Positions 7,556-14,662 of a stretch of 19,872 nucleotides of DNA are shown in pieces. This DNA comes from Bacteroidales bacterium. GTDB lineage: Bacteria > Bacteroidota > Bacteroidia > Bacteroidales > F082. The translations under genes and the position numbers were made by a program. The stretch is taken from assembly GCA_024689285.1 (NCBI GenBank), contig JAILDR010000102.1:1-19872 (forward strand), written 5' to 3'. The notes beneath the pieces are model-generated. The model was not told the DNA's origin. It searched no databases and saw only the letters and a list, made by a program, of their open reading frames with translations. How positions within the stretch are numbered: the stretch's first letter is position 1; the number at the start of each line of letters is the position of its first letter.

Positions 7556-8428
7556 TTGAGACTCGGGTTAGGAAATAAAGTTTGGTTGACGGCAATCGTG
7601 CTTTTGATGGTGTGCAATCCATCCAACATCAGTTTGGCAGACACACAATCTGGCTTATCTCAACAGTTGCCATTTTCAGATACTCTTATCAACGACCATA
7701 CTGAAACACCGTTATTAACTGAACAAATAAAGCAGCATTACTTTGAGGAGGAAAGAAAGGATACGGAAGCAATCGTAGCCATCATCGGAGCGTACTTTGT
7801 TGTGATCCTAATGCTTTTCATTTCAAATCAGAAGAAAGAAAAGCAAAAACAAGAGCTTGAAGTGCAGATGAAAGATGAACAATATGCTCACGAAATGAAG
7901 CAGAAGGCCCTTTCGGGCCGGCTGAAAAAGAGCAACGAAGCACTTCGAGAGGCTATAAAACAAAGGGAAAGACACGAAATGGAGCAGCAAATCGGTGATG
8001 ACACACTCTTTAATAGTACTGGTCAGGAGAGATATGAAGCATTTTTGCAAATGCCGATATGTCAGACCATACTTGATAGAGTTGCTCTGCTGCATGCTGA
8101 CAAGCGCATTGCATTGAAAACCAATACGGATGTAACAGAATTTAAATCCCTTGCCTTGTCGCACTCTGAACGGGCATTACTCTCAAAAGCAGTCGAAACC
8201 GGTTTCCCAAAACTCTTTGATACATTAAAAAATCTATATCTTAATTTGGACAGGAAAGAATGGCTATACTGTTGCCTTTATCTGATGCAATTAGATAAAA
8301 TGAGCATTTGTGTTTTGCTTCAGGAATCGTACCACACCTGTAGGCGACATACGCTAAAGTTGGAAGAATCATTCGAATGTCATCATGAATTGATGGTTTT
8401 CTTGCTGGAACAAGCAAAGGCTATTTAA
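7556..8428 (+). CDS. Membrane-anchored regulator-like protein with coiled coil and degenerate LuxR-type HTH
   Basis: A 290-residue protein. Residues 8-28 form a signal peptide or first helix, 29-70 a short outward-facing segment, 72-90 a transmembrane helix, and 92-145 a highly charged coiled coil. The C-terminal 200-275 has the pattern seen in Bacteroidota membrane-bound HTH regulators: a helix ending LYLNLDRKEWLYCCLYLMQLD, then MSICVLLQESYHTCRRHTLKLEESF, equivalent to the xxEIAxLLxxSxxxVxxRRxRLxKK recognition region. The usual long N-terminal TPR sensor is missing, so the signal input is unclear. The start is probably TTG 7556, because an in-frame stop lies one codon upstream of the intervening ACG. 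Its 15-base gap to lysE allows co-transcription. DNA binding is inference. Confidence 0.6.
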   Translation: MRLGLGNKVWLTAIVLLMVCNPSNISLADTQSGLSQQLPFSDTLINDHTETPLLTEQIKQHYFEEERKDTEAIVAIIGAYFVVILMLFISNQKKEKQKQELEVQMKDEQYAHEMKQKALSGRLKKSNEALREAIKQRERHEMEQQIGDDTLFNSTGQERYEAFLQMPICQTILDRVALLHADKRIALKTNTDVTEFKSLALSHSERALLSKAVETGFPKLFDTLKNLYLNLDRKEWLYCCLYLMQLDKMSICVLLQESYHTCRRHTLKLEESFECHHELMVFLLEQAKAI

Positions 8429-8507
8429 GCTCTGATTTTCAAATTCTTAATGATTATTCTGCAAAAACTGCAATTCCAATTTTTGACTTTGTCACAAAAT
8501 AATGCCA

Positions 8508-8515
8508 TATTTTTG
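8508..8515 (+). promoter_or_regulatory. Candidate Bacteroidota -7 element for the small membrane protein gene
   Basis: TATTTTTG matches TAnnTTTG and lies 55 bases before the ATG at 8571. TTTTG at 8481-8485 is 22 bases upstream and TTTG at 8488-8491 is 16 bases upstream, so the -33 spacing is only approximate. This suggests the small gene has its own promoter within the 142-base gap after the regulator gene. Confidence 0.45.
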
Positions 8516-8570
8516 CAGCGTTTTCGAAAACAAATTCACAAGTAAGTCAAACAAGTAAAATCTCAATGAA

Positions 8571-8894
8571 ATGAAAAAGTTTAAAGATTACAACATTTTT
8601 GGCCACGATAGGCCTATCCTCAAGTTTTGGATTATGATGATTTGCATAATGGCTGGTGCATTATTAGGCAGATACATAATTTGTCTCATCTATAAAGACA
8701 ACTTCAATTGGTCTAACTATACCTTTTTCCTGTTCCTATGCACAATGATTATCATCAGTTATTTTGTCGGACGACTGATCGCCTACAAAACAAAACTATT
8801 TCCCCAAGCGCAAAACAGGGACAACGTACTGAAATGGACTTTTACCATTTTAGGACTATCCCTCATAACCCTAAGCATTTTCATCATTCCGTGA
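8571..8894 (+). CDS. Small three-helix inner-membrane protein of unknown function
   Basis: A 107-residue hydrophobic protein with predicted transmembrane helices at about 18-40, 50-72 and 88-106, separated by short charged loops (RPILKF, YKDNFNW, YKTKLFPQAQNRD). No known family was recognised. Reality is supported by a -7 promoter element 55 bases upstream, a normal basic N-terminus (MKKFKDY), clean helix/loop alternation and the absence of a competing frame. It is the last plus-strand gene before the convergent hairpin. Confidence 0.65.
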   Translation: MKKFKDYNIFGHDRPILKFWIMMICIMAGALLGRYIICLIYKDNFNWSNYTFFLFLCTMIIISYFVGRLIAYKTKLFPQAQNRDNVLKWTFTILGLSLITLSIFIIP

Positions 8895-8909
8895 GCTTGA
8901 AAAACCATC

Positions 8910-8941
8910 TGTCCCACTGCCCCTTTAAGGACAGTGGGACA
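8910..8941. terminator. Perfect 10-base-pair hairpin between convergent genes, probable terminator
   Basis: TGTCCCACTG (8910-8919) is exactly complementary to CAGTGGGACA (8932-8941). The 12-base loop contains a nested CCTT/AAGG pairing. On the minus strand the stem is followed by GATGG and then a run of five T, which fits an intrinsic terminator for the long operon ending at rluA, though the T-run is set back by five bases. On the plus strand no T-run follows. The hairpin lies between the convergent small membrane protein gene and rluA. Confidence 0.55.
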
Positions 8942-8958
8942 ATGGAACACGGGACAAT
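8929..8958. repeat. Short tandem GGACA-type repeat overlapping the hairpin
   Basis: The plus strand reads as successive 7-8 base units GGACAGTG, GGACAATG, GAACACG, GGACAATG. The segment ACACGGGACAA at 8947-8957 is identical to 100-110 in the repeat near the left edge. Both copies lie in intergenic DNA beside gene ends, which suggests a dispersed intergenic element rather than chance low complexity. Confidence 0.45.
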
Positions 8959-8995
8959 GCCACGTTAATGTTAAGTCAGAGTTGGATATTTCACT

Positions 8996-9688
8996 TCACG
9001 CGATAAAATGTTCAAATGCATTCCAAGGCGACACATCGGGCAGCGGTGCCGTAATCTCGATGGAAGTCTTCAGCACAGGATGCTCAAAAGCAATGTGATA
9101 GGCGTGCAAACTGATAGAGGCATCGGGATTGCTGCGCGGATAGCCGTATTTCAAATCGCCACGAATAGGACAACCGATGTGCGCCAATTGACAGCGAATC
9201 TGGTGGTGCCTTCCTGTAAACAATTCGATTTCAAGTAAGTAAAAGCTCTCCGATTTCCCTACGACACGATAGCTCAGCCGTGCCAGTTTGGCTTCCTTGG
9301 TGCCTTGGGGAACGACGAACGACTTGTTCATCTTCTCGTTCTTGACGATGTAATCCTCCAGCACATCAGCCTGCTTGGGCGGATGGCTTTTCACCAAGGC
9401 GAGGTAAGTCTTGCGGAAATCGCGGTCTTTCACCTTCACCGTCATTCGCGACAAGGCCTTGCTCGTCTTGGCAAACACGACAGCACCACTCACAGGCCGG
9501 TCGATACGATGCACCAGACCTGCAAAAACATTGCCCGGTTTGTCGTATTTCTCCTTGATGTATTGCTTCACGTCGTCGAGCAGGCATACGTCACCTGTTT
9601 TGTCGGCCTGCACGATTTCCGACGGAAGCTTGTTCACTACGATGAGATGGTTGTCTTCGTATAGGACTCTGTCGGATATGCTGCTCAT
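8996..9688 (-). CDS. RluA-family RNA pseudouridine synthase
   Basis: A 230-residue stand-alone catalytic domain without an N-terminal S4 domain. The protein starts RVLYEDNHLIVVNKLPSEIVQ, the usual opening beta-strand. The catalytic motif is HRIDRPVSGAVVFAKT with Asp63. ELFTGRHHQIRCQLAHIGCPIRGDLKYG near residues 155-180 is the conserved substrate-binding region of RluA-type enzymes. The exact uridine target (rRNA or tRNA) cannot be assigned. The ATG is separated by one base from the STAS gene stop codon, so this is the last gene of the long operon. It precedes the terminator-like hairpin. Confidence 0.9.
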   Translation of the reverse strand: MSSISDRVLYEDNHLIVVNKLPSEIVQADKTGDVCLLDDVKQYIKEKYDKPGNVFAGLVHRIDRPVSGAVVFAKTSKALSRMTVKVKDRDFRKTYLALVKSHPPKQADVLEDYIVKNEKMNKSFVVPQGTKEAKLARLSYRVVGKSESFYLLEIELFTGRHHQIRCQLAHIGCPIRGDLKYGYPRSNPDASISLHAYHIAFEHPVLKTSIEITAPLPDVSPWNAFEHFIA

Positions 9689-9689
9689 A

Positions 9690-10001
9690 TCATACAGCAG
9701 ATTGTATCTCGAAGAGGTTCAAGAACCCCGTCATCATGAACACGCTGCGAATGTTGTCGCAAATGTTGCGGACGATGATCTTGCCACTCCTGTCGGCAGC
9801 GGCCTTGCGCAAGGTCAGGAAAATGCGCAGACCCGAGCTGGAGATATAGGAGAGATCGGTGCAGTCCAGAATGATGGTCTTGTCGGCTTCTTCGCACAAA
9901 GCGTTCATTTGGGGCGTGATTTCCTGCGCTCCGGGAGTATCCAAACGGCCTGAAAAACGAACCGTAATGGTGTTGTTCTCACGTGAAATGTTAACATCCA
10001 T
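9690..10001 (-). CDS. STAS-domain anti-sigma-factor antagonist (RsbV/SpoIIAA-like)
   Basis: A 103-residue single-domain protein. The core motif CTDLSYISSSGLRIFL (residues 47-62) matches the phosphorylation loop of RsbV/SpoIIAA proteins. By alignment to D-S-T/S-G the phosphorylated residue is Ser55, with Ser54 and Ser56 as neighbours. In the classical scheme an RsbW-type kinase phosphorylates this serine and a PP2C phosphatase removes the phosphate. Both of those activities lie in the protein encoded immediately upstream, whose gene overlaps this one by 11 bases (9991-10001). The target freed or sequestered by this switch is not in the window. Confidence 0.92.
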   Translation of the reverse strand: MDVNISRENNTITVRFSGRLDTPGAQEITPQMNALCEEADKTIILDCTDLSYISSSGLRIFLTLRKAAADRSGKIIVRNICDNIRSVFMMTGFLNLFEIQSAV

Positions 10002-12192
10002 GTTGTTGGTAATTTTTAGTTATTGTCAATATGTTTTTTTCATTTTTGCGTTCATAATTTACCGTGTCCATGATGGTACGGACGAGATGAATGCCGAGCC
10101 CTCCAATGGGACGTTCGTCCATCCCTGCATTGATGTCAACTTCCTTCTTGGCGGTCGGGTCGAAGGCCTTGCCGCTGTCAGTAATGACAATCGACACAAG
10201 CTTTCCGTCGACGGAGGCATCGATGTCAACCACACCATCTGTTCCTTCGGGATAGGCGTACATGATGACGTTGCTCACGGCTTCTTCCAAAGCCAGGTTA
10301 AGATTAAACTCGGCTTCTTGGTCGAGTTGCGCCTCGCCAGCCAGAACGCCTACGAAATCGGGCAACAAGGCAATCTGTTCGATGTTGTTATGCAGGGTAA
10401 GATGATGCAGATGCCTGTTTGGGCTGCCCAAATAGTGGATAAAGAGCATCGTCAGGTCGTCGCTTTGAGGGGCCTCGCCCACGAAGAGGGAGACTTGGTC
10501 GGCGATGTTTTTCAGATGTTTGTCGGAAGGTTTCCTTCCGTGAAGGGCGGCTTCTATCCGGTTTTCGCCAAACAGCTCTTGGGAAGCGTTTTCTGCCTCT
10601 GAGAGTCCGTCGGTATACAGGAAGAGGGCATCGTCGTAGTGGAAGGGTATCTCTTGCTCAACGAAATCAATTCCCTTGATGATGCCCAGCGGAACGTTGG
10701 GCTCTACCGACAGCACCCTGATGGCATCGGTGAGAATCATAGGCGGATTGTGACCAGCGTTGCAGTAGCGCAGCTGGCCTGTATTCAGGTCAAGCACGGC
10801 GCAAAAGAAGGTGACGAACATGTTGTTCTCGTTGGATTCCGACATAGAGTCGTTCATCGAGACGATGATTTTTGCAGGACTATCCTCGTGGGCCGACATG
10901 ACACGGAACAGGCTTCGGGTCACAGCCATCACTAAAGAGGCGGGAATGCCTTTGCCGGAGACATCGCCGATACAGAAAAACAACTTCTCGTCGCGGATAA
11001 AGAAATCGTACAAATCGCCTCCGACTTCTTTGGCGGGAATGATGGAGGCTGCCATGTCAAGGTCTTTTCGTTCAGGGAAAGGAGGGAAGGTTTTGGGTAT
11101 CATCGCCATCTGGATGGCACGGGCGATTTGAAGCTCGTTTTCTATACGCTTCTTTTGTTCGTTCAGATGTTGGTATTTGACCTGGTTTTTCGCCAATACC
11201 TTGAGAATGATAATCAGCATGGCCACGCCCAACAGTTGGAGCAACTTCACTATCATCCCCACTCTTCGCACATCGCCAAACAGTTCTTTTTCCGGAAGGA
11301 AAATCGACATAGACCAGCCCATTTTTTCCACAGGCGAGAAATAAACACGATTGTTTTGACCCTTATATCTGACCGGCATTTCACCCGTTTGCCCCGAAAG
11401 CATAGCTTTGTTGACTTGGTCAATGGCTTCGTATTCTTCCGATTCGAGGGCAAACTGGTCGACGGTTTTGTTCATCACCAGCGTTTCGACCGGGCATGTC
11501 ATGATACGTCCGCCCCGGCTGATTACCATGTTGAAGGCATTGGGGTAGACCTTTATCCCATCCAGAAGCATTGAAAGCCAATCCAAAGAGATGTCGGCAG
11601 TCAATATGGCGGCTATGTTGCCGTTAGCATCTTTTACGGGCATCGAGAAAGTGGTCATAAGCATTTCTCCGCCATTCTCGTCAAAATAGGGCTCCGACCA
11701 GTAACTGTCTTGCAGCTCGATAGGTTTGGTAAACCATTCCATGGCGGGATAGTTATACTCTTCCGTCGCCAACGACAACACTTTGATTTCACCCGTCTCC
11801 AAATCGCGGGTGGCATACGGGGCATACAAGGGATATTCTTTGATATAATCAGGGACAAGTGCAATAGTCGATCCCACCACCACGGGATTATCGCTCACTA
11901 CGCGCTGGGGGATCCGCTTCAGGCTATCAGGGTATTCCAGACACCACTGGGCAACCCAAATGCTGTTGCGCACGGCTGCCTCGGTCTGATTCACGACATC
12001 CATAATCTTGTTCTCGGCAATTTTCAGTTCACCTTTGGCCCTGATAGCGGCTTCTTGCTTGATTTCCCTTTGGGAAAAGACGTATTGGATGATGGACGTA
12101 GCCTCTAAGGTGACGGCAGCTATCATCACTAACAGGATGCCGGCTCTTGTCGACATGCCCAGTATTTTCCTGTCATTTTTGTCTGTTTTCAT
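9991..12192 (-). CDS. Membrane sensor fused to SpoIIE PP2C phosphatase and RsbW-like ATPase/kinase
   Basis: A 733-residue three-part signalling protein. Transmembrane helices at about 14-38 and 312-334 bracket an extracytoplasmic Cache-like sensor domain (about 40-300, with WSEPYFDENGGEMLMTTFSMPV near 165-185). A short coiled coil follows (335-362, ending ENELQIARAIQMAMIP) with no room for a HAMP domain. The SpoIIE-type PP2C domain spans about 378-587, with metal ligands Asp393 (GGDLYD), Asp410 (GDVSGKG), Asp528 (YTDGL) and Asp578/579 (SDDLT). A HATPase of RsbW/SpoIIAB type covers about 595-728: N-box LALEEAVSNVIMYAY with Glu637 and Asn641, D672SGKAFDP, and GGLGIHLV 697-704. Phosphatase and kinase toward the same STAS partner are thus in one chain. 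The start codon overlaps the kinase gene stop (ATGA). Confidence 0.93.
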   Translation of the reverse strand: MKTDKNDRKILGMSTRAGILLVMIAAVTLEATSIIQYVFSQREIKQEAAIRAKGELKIAENKIMDVVNQTEAAVRNSIWVAQWCLEYPDSLKRIPQRVVSDNPVVVGSTIALVPDYIKEYPLYAPYATRDLETGEIKVLSLATEEYNYPAMEWFTKPIELQDSYWSEPYFDENGGEMLMTTFSMPVKDANGNIAAILTADISLDWLSMLLDGIKVYPNAFNMVISRGGRIMTCPVETLVMNKTVDQFALESEEYEAIDQVNKAMLSGQTGEMPVRYKGQNNRVYFSPVEKMGWSMSIFLPEKELFGDVRRVGMIVKLLQLLGVAMLIIILKVLAKNQVKYQHLNEQKKRIENELQIARAIQMAMIPKTFPPFPERKDLDMAASIIPAKEVGGDLYDFFIRDEKLFFCIGDVSGKGIPASLVMAVTRSLFRVMSAHEDSPAKIIVSMNDSMSESNENNMFVTFFCAVLDLNTGQLRYCNAGHNPPMILTDAIRVLSVEPNVPLGIIKGIDFVEQEIPFHYDDALFLYTDGLSEAENASQELFGENRIEAALHGRKPSDKHLKNIADQVSLFVGEAPQSDDLTMLFIHYLGSPNRHLHHLTLHNNIEQIALLPDFVGVLAGEAQLDQEAEFNLNLALEEAVSNVIMYAYPEGTDGVVDIDASVDGKLVSIVITDSGKAFDPTAKKEVDINAGMDERPIGGLGIHLVRTIMDTVNYERKNEKNILTITKNYQQHGC

Positions 12193-13019
12193 AGTATGGA
12201 TTTTAGGGCTGCACGAAATTCTGGCATAGGCCGACGGGAGTCGCGTTCAACAATTAAGGTCTTGAGTCCGGCATAAGGCAGGATCATTTCATTAATTTCC
12301 TTCAGCGGGATGCCCTGACCGAAATAGATTGGAACAAAACATTCCCAAAACCGTATGGATAGCGATTTGGGCATGTGGAAGGTTTCCTTGATGAAGGCTT
12401 CGTCACTCAGGCAGCAACACAGGTAAACCATAGCCACATCAAAGAGGTGGTTGCCCCAACAAAAATCGCCCAAATCGATGAAATAGCGTTGATTGCCGAC
12501 AAAGATTGCGTTGCTGAACTGAAGGTCGCCATGAACAGCGGTGTCTTCGTCGGGAACATCGGCTATGAAGCGTTTCAGACGGTCTTTTTCTGTTGGGGTG
12601 AAAAACGGATTCTCCTCAAGCAGACGGTAATACCTGTCTTTGACATTCTCAAACATCGAAGTGTCAACATGCGTGGCATGAAGTTGTTTGCACAGCATAG
12701 CGAACTCCGCGGCGAATTGCTGCACTTTTTCAGGCTCGTCGGCAGTGGCGCGTGAATAGGATTTCTTGTCGGGAATGCGGCGGAAACGGATTCCATAGCG
12801 ACCGTCTTCCGTAACCACATATTCGCCTGGCTCAGGGGTAGGGATGCCCGCGTCAAACACTTTGCGGGCCAGGTTCATCTCGTCCAAAGGCTGCTGTATC
12901 TTGCCTGGATGATAGAGCTTCAGCATGACCGAAGAATCGGTCTTGTGGTCATAGCTTTCGCCATTGGCACCACCGCCGAAGAGGACGTAATCATCGAGTG
13001 AGATTTTAATGGCTTCCAT
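12189..13019 (-). CDS. Aminoglycoside-phosphotransferase-fold kinase of unknown substrate
   Basis: A 276-residue protein with an APH/choline-kinase-type small-molecule kinase fold. Visible are a Gly-rich nucleotide loop FGGGANGESYD (14-24), a candidate ATP-binding Lys34 (VMLKLYHPG), Glu47, the Brenner motif HGDLQFSN (163-170, catalytic Asp165 and Asn170) and the metal-binding IDLGDF (181-186, Asp182). All key kinase residues are present. It resembles the Bacteroidota/Fibrobacter APH-like family named TIGR02172, but I recall that from memory and did not search it. No antibiotic-resistance context is seen. It starts 14 bases inside the HD hydrolase gene and ends in an ATGA overlap with the phosphatase gene, so a signalling or nucleotide/sugar kinase role is more likely than drug resistance. 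Confidence 0.8.
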   Translation of the reverse strand: MEAIKISLDDYVLFGGGANGESYDHKTDSSVMLKLYHPGKIQQPLDEMNLARKVFDAGIPTPEPGEYVVTEDGRYGIRFRRIPDKKSYSRATADEPEKVQQFAAEFAMLCKQLHATHVDTSMFENVKDRYYRLLEENPFFTPTEKDRLKRFIADVPDEDTAVHGDLQFSNAIFVGNQRYFIDLGDFCWGNHLFDVAMVYLCCCLSDEAFIKETFHMPKSLSIRFWECFVPIYFGQGIPLKEINEMILPYAGLKTLIVERDSRRPMPEFRAALKSIL

Positions 13020-13593
13020 GGGAAAAGACTTGATGGATTAACGATTCAAATTCTTGGAACGCAGCCGTGTCTTGAAGTTCCCTCAAGGAATCGGCGAGGC
13101 CGCGATAATGCCACTCATGGTCATGGGGGTTCTTGGAATGAAAGCGGTCCCAAAGGGCGTCACCTAATTTGGCATAATCGCTGGCAATGGCGCGCATATT
13201 GGAAAGCTTGTCGCCCAAGGCTACTATCTTGGCATCGTGGGGAGCCTTGGCCAATTTGTCTATGGCAGCTTGCTTGCGCTCGTGCCAACTGTCTTCCTGG
13301 CTCACACCCTCCTTCCTATCTTCGCTCTCGAGAGCCACCAGCATGGCAACCCTTTCTCCGAACTCTCTTCTGAGGTCTTCTATCGTAACGTCGGTGTCTT
13401 CTACGGTGTCGTGCAGCGCGGCAGCGGCAAGCAGTTCCTGATCAGGAGTCATTGTGGCGACGATTTCCATAGCTTCCATGGGGTGAACGATGTAAGGGAA
13501 GCCTTTCCCCCGGCGTTCGGTACCGGCATGGGCTTTGACCGCATAGATGATAGCACGGTCTAAAAGATTTGTATCGAGCGGTTTCTTTGACAT
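13006..13593 (-). CDS. Stand-alone HD-domain (p)ppGpp hydrolase-like protein (MESH1/SpoT-HD type)
   Basis: A 195-residue single HD domain. Residues match the Mn-dependent hydrolase half of SpoT/Rel and the small alarmone hydrolase MESH1: AHAGTERRGKGFPYIVHP (21-38, metal ligand His37), LHDTVEDT (60-67, His61, Asp62 and catalytic Glu65, Asp66), and GDKLSNMRA (127-135, Asp128, Asn132). Length fits small alarmone hydrolases of about 180-200 residues. The ATG at 13593 begins exactly at the domain (MSKKPLD). An in-frame extension up to 13872 lies inside the synthetase gene and is rejected. Two bases separate this start from the stop codon of the synthetase-like gene. Hydrolysis of (p)ppGpp, or of another nucleotide such as NADPH as in some MESH1 proteins, is inferred. 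Confidence 0.87.
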   Translation of the reverse strand: MSKKPLDTNLLDRAIIYAVKAHAGTERRGKGFPYIVHPMEAMEIVATMTPDQELLAAAALHDTVEDTDVTIEDLRREFGERVAMLVALESEDRKEGVSQEDSWHERKQAAIDKLAKAPHDAKIVALGDKLSNMRAIASDYAKLGDALWDRFHSKNPHDHEWHYRGLADSLRELQDTAAFQEFESLIHQVFSHGSH

Positions 13594-13595
13594 AA

Positions 13596-14648
13596 CTATT
13601 GATTCATAAAAGGAAGGTTTTGGGCTTGCTCCATCAGGGATTCCGCCATCATTTCGTTGCTTTCTGATTCGCCGAGCAGTTTGTTGAACAGTCGGACGAT
13701 GCCTATTTTCCCTCCACCGTTTTTCAGGATATATGCGATGCAAAGGTTTTGCGGACCTATTGACGAAGCCACTATGTCGAGGTCGGTGAGCCCCATCTGG
13801 TAGCAGGCAATTTGGTAGGCACCTTCCGAATACTTCTTGATAATCCGGTCCACATCGCCAAGGGTCTTGCAAAGCAAAGCCTTGAATATGGTGAGATAGG
13901 GCATCAGAGACACTTCTTGAATCTCCGCCTGGTTTAAGGCTGCTATGCGGCGGTTGAGCTGGCCGAAGGGGTCCAAATCCAGATAGCTCCTGAAGGTTTC
14001 ACCGTCGAGTTGGGCATCGTCAAGGTTGCCCGATGCCACCAAGGCCTGCATCCTGCGGCGATAGTCGGTGACTTCCATACGGATACGGCTAAACTCAGCA
14101 TCGACGAGTTCAAGCATGCCGGCCAGGCGGTTCATATTCCGGATGTATTCCTTAGGAATCTCCACTCCACTCTTGTAGCCTATGTCATGATACATGTTGG
14201 CCCAGGCATGTTGCATAAGGGTGCGCATCTGTATCTCCATGCGATAGGGCATATCGGGCGTGTGGCATACATAATGCAAAGAGAGATAACCAAAGCTGTC
14301 GATGTCGTGCAACTTGCGCTTATCCACAGAGTTGTCCCAGTCCACCTCATAATACCGATCGATGACCGAAGCTACCTTATCCACATCGTCTGGATAAAAA
14401 GTGATGACACGAAATCCTACAATATCCGTAATATCCGCCAGACTCTTGTATTTGTCGCCTTTGAGTAACAACTTCCCAACTAAAGAGGATTCCGTTTTAA
14501 TACGCGACTCCAATCCTGCAATCCGGATGCCAGCCTTCGACAGATAGTCGCGGATAGATTCCAAATGCCTTTTTTCAGTCTCCTGAAACAGTGGCAGGCA
14601 CTCCCGATACTCCTGAAGAATCGTCTCTGAATGCGGGTCTAATTTCAT
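13596..14648 (-). CDS. Stand-alone RelA/SpoT synthetase-domain protein (GTP pyrophosphokinase-like)
   Basis: A 350-residue protein. Residues about 20-200 match the (p)ppGpp synthetase domain: ESRIKTESSLVGKLL (47-61, basic ATP-binding side chains), TDIVGFRVITFY (74-85, catalytic Asp75), FGYLSLHYVC (119-128, guanine-stacking Tyr121) and MEIQMRTLMQHAWANMYHD (137-155, catalytic Glu138). All key catalytic positions are present, so synthesis of pppGpp or ppGpp is plausible. The usual Lys/Gln after GY is Leu122. There is no HD, TGS or ACT domain, so this is not a long Rel. The C-terminal about 145 residues (205-350) are helical, end in a charged and Glu/Gln-rich tail, and match no domain I recognise. 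It lies 14 bases after mnmA and is directly followed by the HD hydrolase gene. Confidence 0.9.
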   Translation of the reverse strand: MKLDPHSETILQEYRECLPLFQETEKRHLESIRDYLSKAGIRIAGLESRIKTESSLVGKLLLKGDKYKSLADITDIVGFRVITFYPDDVDKVASVIDRYYEVDWDNSVDKRKLHDIDSFGYLSLHYVCHTPDMPYRMEIQMRTLMQHAWANMYHDIGYKSGVEIPKEYIRNMNRLAGMLELVDAEFSRIRMEVTDYRRRMQALVASGNLDDAQLDGETFRSYLDLDPFGQLNRRIAALNQAEIQEVSLMPYLTIFKALLCKTLGDVDRIIKKYSEGAYQIACYQMGLTDLDIVASSIGPQNLCIAYILKNGGGKIGIVRLFNKLLGESESNEMMAESLMEQAQNLPFMNQ

Positions 14649-14662
14649 CTTCGTAGCTGTTT

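Noticed and set aside
12189..13019. Antibiotic-resistance aminoglycoside phosphotransferase
   Set aside because: Only the general kinase fold is shared. There is no mobile element or resistance context, and the gene is tightly embedded in a housekeeping/signalling operon.
13594..13872. In-frame N-terminal extension of the HD hydrolase
   Set aside because: The extension runs inside the synthetase gene in another frame, and its Arg/Pro-rich text shows no homology. The ATG at 13593 starts at the family domain.
13006..14648. A toxSAS toxin-antitoxin pair as the firm explanation for the synthetase/hydrolase genes
   Set aside because: The genes sit mid-operon with essential genes and full-length neighbours, not in a mobile or phage setting. 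The idea is kept only as an alternative.
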